A stretch of DNA of 64,000 bases, from positions 688,479,548 to 688,543,547 of the forward strand of contig CM068367.1 of the NCBI GenBank assembly GCA_034769895.1, read 5' to 3'. The notes beneath the pieces were generated by a model, which was given only the letters and a program-made list of their open reading frames with translations, was not told the origin of the DNA and made no database searches. Of the stretch, positions 58,375 to 64,000 are shown one piece after another; within the stretch, counting starts at the first letter, position 1; each line of letters opens with the position of its first letter. A program made the translations under genes and the position numbers. Origin of the DNA: Magicicada septendecula. Its lineage: Eukaryota; Arthropoda; Insecta; Hemiptera; Cicadidae.

Positions 58375-60255
58375 CATGATGTTAGATACATACCACACAT
58401 GTTTTGTGACAGATAATAAATACATTAAGTAGTAATGATGAGAGATGAGAGATGAGAGACAATAGCTACAAGGCATAGTGGGACCCATTACGCCAGACAA
58501 CAATGTTGGAAAATGCTAAGTAAGCAGGAAAGCTGGGTCCGAAGTGACGCTTTCCATCGAGAAGGTCTTACGGAAGAAGAAAAGAATTGAGGCCGTCATA
58601 GAACTTCAATAGTAACGATCCTCAAGAAACGGAAAGCGTAAACAGGCAAAGAAATAGCAACACCATGAAGCATTGTAAACTTAGAACCACGGAGATTCTT
58701 TCTATGATGAAAGAGACATAACAGGGTTTTAGTGGATGCAAGCCCCACACACCGGGAAGCACGGCGTCCCTCATGGTCCTTAGGCATCCCCCCTGGCGAA
58801 AAACGTGTTCCTCATAGTGAGCATACACCTCTTGTCAGTGATATTTCTACGATCTGTCGGCTAAACCGCATGAACACATCTCAAAAATAAACCTCAAACT
58901 AAAGGACAGCCTTTAGTCAAAAAGTGCACGTTAGTCTGTAAGAGTGTAATTAACAGAAATAACATTAAGCCCTGAATTATACCGTATTTTGAAACATCTG
59001 TTATTCAATTGATAACGGCTACAGTATAAGTTCAAACTAATTTAGATTTAATGAAAATGTTTTTATTTTAATTAGACTACATTTTGTTGCACCAAGTACT
59101 AAGCAGTTTATATTAAAATATTTTAATTTACACCGAAAACATGAAATTACATGAGTCGTATGCTAGTACTGTCTCCTGTTTTTGAAAGTTGAGTGTAGAG
59201 TTTGTTGTTATTCTTCGAAAACATTTTAGATGCGGGCAAAACTTCGTATTATTATATATAAATAATACTCTAATTTAACTTTCTATAATATTTTTCTTTA
59301 TCCACAGTAGGTGGATATCAGTAAGTTGATTCTTTCAGTACGTAAAACGCAGACAAGACCATGACTTTTTAAAAATTTCTCCTTGCTGGTGGACTGGCTG
59401 TTAAGAGATAAGAAGTGCGAAAACGTTTAACGTAAATGTTCTAGTGAGATGAAGTTAGGACAGCATTATTAGAAAAATTATGTTTTGGTTCCTTTATATT
59501 TCCTAATGAAACTTGACTCGAAAGTAACTCTGAATATTGTTTATAAAATAACTCGTAATCAACGAGCTTTCCTTCTCACTTGACTTTTTATTTTGTAAAT
59601 GAGTTTAATGCATTTAATACAGTTTAACAAGAATTAAACTCTAAATCAATAATAGAATTTATAATATTCGGCTACCAATAATAATAATAATAGTCAACAA
59701 ACTAAAAAATAAAACATGAAAAAATTTATAAATCCAAATTGTTGATGCTTGTTATATATTAGTCATTATTTAATAATTAAGAACCGGTTGGTTTATTTAT
59801 AATGTTTTACGAATTAGGGTTTAGCACAATCGTTACCTACGCAACCGCTGTAAGGCAAAATACATTTACTAATCTACTTTGTTTAACAGCAACGTGCCAT
59901 GTATTGTCTTATACTATCATACGAAAAGTCGTAATTACCGGAGCTTTAGCGATTCCTTCCTGCTAACAACGGGAATTAATAAAATATTGCAACTGAAAAT
60001 TCCTGTCACCTTACTGCGTGAGCTTGAGTATGTGTGCCAAATATAACATTTCTGTTAAAGGGAAATGTGAAAAATTCAATCCAAGCACTTGACATTTAAA
60101 ATGATTATTTGCTTCTGTAAGTATGAAAAGGTTATTGGCTACTGAAAGGTAGCGATTGAAGCGACGCTAGGGAGAGATCGGAGCCGTATCTCTCTGACCA
60201 ATTTATATCACGTTAAGAGGTAACTTCTGATTATACCCGACATTTCGACCCGCTG
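58375..60255. other. Non-coding stretch, no gene seen
   Basis: 58440-58456 has a GAGATGAGAGATGAGAGA run. Minus-strand frames at 58596-58828 are unassigned. Confidence 0.55.
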
Positions 60256-61075
60256 TTGCTACTGTTGTTTGCTGACTTGCTTGTTATTGAAAATCAAGAT
60301 ATGCATTACAAAAATCAGTTTTTAAGCTTCATCAGATTTGCAAACAATACAACACGAAAATCTCCACTACAAAAAACAAAGGTAATGGCATTTCGAAGCA
60401 AGGAACCGATAAGAACAAAAATAATAATTAATAATCAAATTATGTGGGTCCTATGAAGAAATGAAGAATATCGCAAGGGATAGAGTGGCGTGGCTACAGC
60501 GACAAGGCATTGCCTTTAGGAGTTAATAATAATAAATAAAATAAAATCAAATTATAGAACAGGTGAGCCATTTTAACTATTTGGGAAATGGCTACGATAA
60601 GAATTATGATAGTGAAGTTAAGTTACGCAAGTTCCAGACGATCTGTGGGACAATCAATCGTATCTTGAGAACAAAGTGTGCGGACAGACAAAATTAGAGT
60701 TATACAAAGTTATGGCGGCCCCTGTACAGTCCTATGGACGACAACCAAGAAACAAGAAAGTAAAATACAGGCTCGGAAGAGAAGTTAAAATGTGTTCTAA
60801 ACTTGATAGTATATTCTTTATAGTATGCGTATTTTTCTCGCATAAGAGGTTCAAGGTTTTAAACTTGAATGAAAGATTAAAAGATCATAAACGAGGGTGG
60901 TAAGAACACTTAGAAAGAATGTCAGATTAAAGACTGGCCAAACAAGTCTGGAAATATAAACCTATAGGACACAGGTATGTGGGTAGACCCAGGAGGAGAT
61001 GGCTGGATGAACAGGCGGAACAGGCAGCATCTTGCCTACGCCATAGTGTAAAAAATTATGATGATTTCCGATAGT
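60256..61075 (+). pseudogene. LINE RT-to-C-terminus relic (same family as 31.4 kb)
   Basis: Ordered pieces: LLLFADLLVIENQD (the ADD box, second Asp lost), KTKVMAFRSKEPIRTKI, IINNQI (interrupted), IEQVSHFNYLGNGYD, KLRKFQTICGTINRILR, YKVMAAPVQSYG, NERLKDHKRGW, EHLERMSD, AKQVWKYKPIGHRYVGRPRR and RWLDEQAEQAA. This is the insect LINE pattern 'LLFADDQVI...NKTKVMAF...NYLGY...TINRTL...KVMAVPTLLYGSE...HLERM...GRPRRRWLD'. Several stops and frame changes are present. A 101-bp foreign insertion lies at 60444-60544. Confidence 0.7.
60444..60544 (+). mobile_element. 5'-truncated LINE 3' end inserted in LINE relic
   Basis: Flanked by the identical 11-mers AATCAAATTAT (60433-60443 and 60545-60555). The insert reads YEEMKNIARDRVAWLQRQG, then IAFRS and a stop, followed by a TAATAATAAATAAAAT tail: the last codons and tail of a different LINE. 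Target duplication plus 3' tail show target-primed insertion of a severely 5'-truncated copy, after the host LINE had already inserted. Confidence 0.8.
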
Positions 61076-61638
61076 TTACATGTTTAACGATAGGTCGTTA
61101 TTTGAAACAAGATGCAAAAGCATTGTTGGCGAACATCAGCATAAGAGAAGAGGATACGAACGAACAAGAAATGCTGTAGAAAGCAGGCCCTACCGTTCAA
61201 TATTTTTTCTCATGTTCTTTTACGAATATGAATTTTCCACTTTGGGAATCTATTTTAAACGATCGTATCATCAGCAGTACTTCAAAAAATATTGATTTAT
61301 TGTACAGAAGTAAGATGTTTTATGATACAGAGAATGTGTATATTAAAATTTAGCACACACTCAAATCGCGCCATAGGGTACGTCAGGTTTTGAGACGCCC
61401 GCAGAAACTGTCACCGTGCCACGCGCGAACTCGACGGGTGTGGCGACCACAAGTCGTTATCCGCTTTATCAACAAACGTTGCGTTGCGTTACGGTCGTGA
61501 CTCGAGTCTTATGAGTTTTAACGTAATGGATTAATAATGCTCTTTTGTTCAGTGCAGTTAGCAGTGTCGCGCAAGCATATCCCCTACCTACTGTATCTAG
61601 ACACTGGATTTATTTGATACAACTTTCACAATACTTCT
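61076..61638. other. Non-coding stretch, no gene seen
   Basis: No recognised coding sequence. 61370-61460 is a GC-richer patch. Confidence 0.5.
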
Positions 61639-61773
<135 letters not shown>

Positions 61774-61925
61774 CTTGTAAATTTCTTTAGCACTGTTTAG
61801 TACTTTTGTTGTTCTTTTGAAGACGTCAGCAGCCGTTTTCTGACATATGTTGCGTCATTTGCTTTATTGGTCTTCCAGATAGGTTTGCTTCTATTGAATT
61901 ACCTCACACTGCACATGACAATACA

Positions 61926-63198
61926 CAGTGGCGGCGCTAACGTAACGGGGGCCCCCCCGCGAAACTAATTAGGGGGCCCTATAAAAATGGTTAAATTTTG
62001 TATACGTAATAGGGGAAAACACTCAAATGAGTTTCTATTTACGTGTGTTTCACAACAATGGTTTGTGAATACTTTCTCGTCTATCACAAAGCGTTTGCAA
62101 TTTGCAAAGGATGTTTTACACGTGTACAAACTCTTAAAATTCATTGTTGCTAAATAGACAAAGTTCTATACAAACTATAAAAAAACCAAAATAAAAAGAA
62201 TGATTTATTTTTACGTCAAAGATCTAAATTCAGACTATGAAACAGTACCGCACACAGAGTGTTAAAAATTTATTATTTAAAAACGAATATCAAAGTAACA
62301 TTCTAGCTTTTTTCAAACATTTAAATTAGTTTGTACCTGAATTTGTAAAATTCTTGAATATACTCTATACAAGTTCTCCTTAAGTCTAATCCAATTCAAT
62401 AACACTCGAACTCAAGTAATGTACAATATTTACAGATGAGGATCAACCAAAGTTCACTGTTTTCTTAAGCCTAGTCTTCTTTTTTTAATAGCTAAGAACT
62501 TTTCAACCACTTCGTTGATATTAGTTTTCTGTGTCTCTTCATGCTCAATGCTTAACAATGCCAAGTCACTCAACCGAGTTTGGGCCATGGTACTTCTTAA
62601 GTATGACTTAAATTAATTAATTTAAGTTTTGAAAAGCTTCTTTCCGCTGTAGCTGTTGTGACAGGTATGGTTAAATAAAGCTGCAAAGCTGTAGTTAAGT
62701 CTGGGAGGCAACTCATAAGGCAGCTGTTTTCTTCAACCAGTAAATTCATCATTTCTCGAATTCTTTTCTTGTGTACAATTTCTTTTCAGAGCTTTGAAGG
62801 ATATTACTTGGTCAGGCAGTGATGTGGAAAGGTCACCAGGATACACATTTACCAGAGCCTTATGTTTCTCCACTATTGTCTCTTGTGAGAAGTTTACTAA
62901 ATTCTGAGGCGTCAGGAATGAAAACCTATCATCAATGCAACGCAATCCTTCGAATCTCATTTGTAGCTGAGCTATTACAATATCTAGTGTTGCATTGAAA
63001 ACTTTTACTTCAAATGATTTCACTGGGTCGTCAATTCTATGGTCAACTGATAATTCAACAAAGAAGCGTTTTACAACTCGTTTACGCTTATTTTTCATGT
63101 TACAAGTTATGTCCCATGACTGGGCCAACTGGGGCCCCCCATGAGGGTCGGGGCCCCCCCGCGCCGCGGGGTCTGCGGGGGCCTTATCGCCGCCACTG
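61926..63198 (-). mobile_element. hAT transposon, internally deleted, with 8-bp TSD
   Basis: Starts CAGTGGCGGCG and ends CGCCGCCACTG, 11-bp inverted repeats typical of hAT. It is flanked by identical ACAATACA (61918-61925 and 63199-63206). G/C-rich blocks lie inside both ends (about 61946-61980 and 63130-63180). At 1,273 bp it is well short of an autonomous copy (about 2.5-4 kb). It retains the C-terminal part of a ZMYM1-like transposase on the minus strand. The clean target duplication suggests a fairly recent insertion. Confidence 0.92.
62450..63110 (-). pseudogene. hAT transposase C-terminal part (ZMYM1-like)
   Basis: The minus strand reads KRKRVVKRFFVELSVD, then SFEVKVFNATLDIVIAQLQM, RFEGLRCIDDRFSFLTPQNL and LVNVYPGDLSTSLPDQVISF, the late segment of ZMYM1-type hAT transposases. 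After a frameshift near 62750 it continues LLVEENSCLMSCLPDLTTAL, LYLTIPVTTATAERSFSKLK (the hAT dimerisation-domain signature), then, after another break near 62615, YLRSTMAQTRLSDLALLSIE. The N-terminal zinc finger and the first catalytic region are absent. An open frame reads through the right terminal repeat to 63305, but that start is artefactual. Confidence 0.8.
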
Positions 63199-63206
63199 AC
63201 AATACA

Positions 63207-63442
63207 GCTTATTATATTATCGTCAATCGTCAATATATTACACATGTGGTTAGTAGAGTTGCTACATTGTAAAGTGTAATATGTAAGATGGCTGATTATC
63301 AACACGCAGCTGTACCAAGAGTTAATAAAAGAAGAGAGATTCTATTGTAACAGTTGTGAATAGAAAGAGATCGTGGTGTGCCGAAAAGGCAGAGATGTTC
63401 TGAAGATCTGAAGTACAGTGTAAAGCACTGTGCAATGATCTA
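63207..63442. other. Short spacer, no gene seen
   Basis: Sits between two hAT-type elements. No motif. Confidence 0.5.
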
Positions 63443-63867
63443 GAGTGGCATATCTAGAATTTGGCTTTGGGGGCCCGGGGTCGGGTCGGCTTCATACAAA
63501 TCAGAAAATCAAGTTAAGACTAATCAACATTACTATCTTTAAAGTAGCTTAAAAACGCGTTATAAGATCCTGGAATTAGTCCCATTAAAGTAAACGGTAA
63601 ACACACAATAAAAATACGCGTTATTGGAACATTGGTAAAAGATACTTATTGACTGAATTGATTTTCCTATATTTCAAACATTTCAAACGTATACACTAAT
63701 ACTATTAATAAACCTGTTTCCATATTTAAAAAAGAGCTACTACTACATTAGCGTACACAGCCGAAAAAGGTAAAACAGCCGAAAAATTAAAAGATTAACA
63801 AATTTTGTCAACTTTCTCGACCCTCTGGGGGGGGGGGTCCCGTTCGTCCCCCCGTAATACGCCCCTG
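63443..63867. mobile_element. hAT-type MITE, second copy (reverse of 50.8 kb)
   Basis: From AGTGGCATATCTAGAATTTG (about 63444) to GTAATACGCCCCTG (63854-63867) this is colinear with the reverse complement of 50834-51544 minus the SINE: shared blocks include GGGGTCGGGTC, AAGTAAACGGTAA, AAAAATACGCGTTATTG and TTGATTTTCCTATATTTC. The empty site at about 63625-63640 corresponds to the SINE insertion point of the other copy. No clear target duplication. Confidence 0.8.
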
Positions 63868-64000
63868 CCTCACCCCTAATACGTAAGAAATAACATACAG
63901 AATGTTTTTAGCGGTTTGTCAACAGACGAAAAAACCTTTGTGTATTCTTTTGAATACATATCATCTTTCCACAAATAAGAGGAAATTCTGTGGTTTGCCC
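63868..64000. other. Window edge, nothing seen
   Basis: Too short to assess; no motif recognised. Confidence 0.5.

Overview
The window is 64 kb of AT-rich eukaryotic DNA that looks arthropod and most likely comes from an insect with a large, repeat-rich genome. The reasons are relics of Jockey- and R1-type LINEs, ZMYM/ZBED-like hAT transposons, a PIF/Harbinger derivative, a tRNA-derived SINE, many CA/GT microsatellites and almost no host coding sequence. The species is not identifiable from the sequence alone. The only host-gene candidates are a possible 3'-terminal exon at 87-216 and a weaker possible internal exon at 8303-8375. The rest is intergenic or intronic DNA built from mobile elements.

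Layout. 1-1.0 kb: tail of a possible host gene. 1.0-5.25 kb: two composite repeats made of ~160-bp tandem units with hairpin-bearing end modules. 6.2-7.1, 12.5-12.8, 17.2-17.4 and 31.1-31.3 kb: inverted-repeat elements carrying hammerhead-ribozyme-like motifs; the one at 12.7 kb is the best folded. 9.6 kb: LINE relic. 14.0-15.4 kb: decayed hAT transposase. 18.17-25.78 kb: a young non-autonomous LTR retrotransposon whose ~2.2-kb LTRs differ by about five substitutions and whose only long ORF is a 510-residue coiled-coil and basic, Gag-position protein; no pol is present. 26.6-29.5 kb: two LINE relics on the minus strand (Jockey, then a second family). 30.9-31.8 kb: further LINE tails. 36.4-37.7 kb: two hAT tails and a 4 x 40-bp repeat. 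41.8 and 43.9 kb: LINE scraps. 46.8-48.4 kb: a hAT-like MITE and a Harbinger derivative with nested inverted repeats. 50.8-51.5 kb: a hAT MITE interrupted by a SINE with a perfect 14-bp target duplication. 54.6-55.2 kb: ~120-bp tandem repeats. 56.0-61.1 kb: LINE relics, one with a 101-bp insertion of another LINE's 3' end. 61.9-63.2 kb: a hAT element with a perfect 8-bp target duplication and the C-terminal part of its transposase. 63.4-63.9 kb: a second copy of the 50.8-kb MITE.

The genes do not form a pathway; the region is a layered deposit of transposons. Most worth following up are the shared CUGANGAU...GAAA signature in several unrelated inverted repeats, the LTR element with an unrecognised ORF and displaced priming signals, the hairpin/tandem composite repeats, and a strong excess of the palindrome TAGGCCTA (15 exact copies counted by eye). 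All protein-family assignments come from reading motifs, not from database searches.
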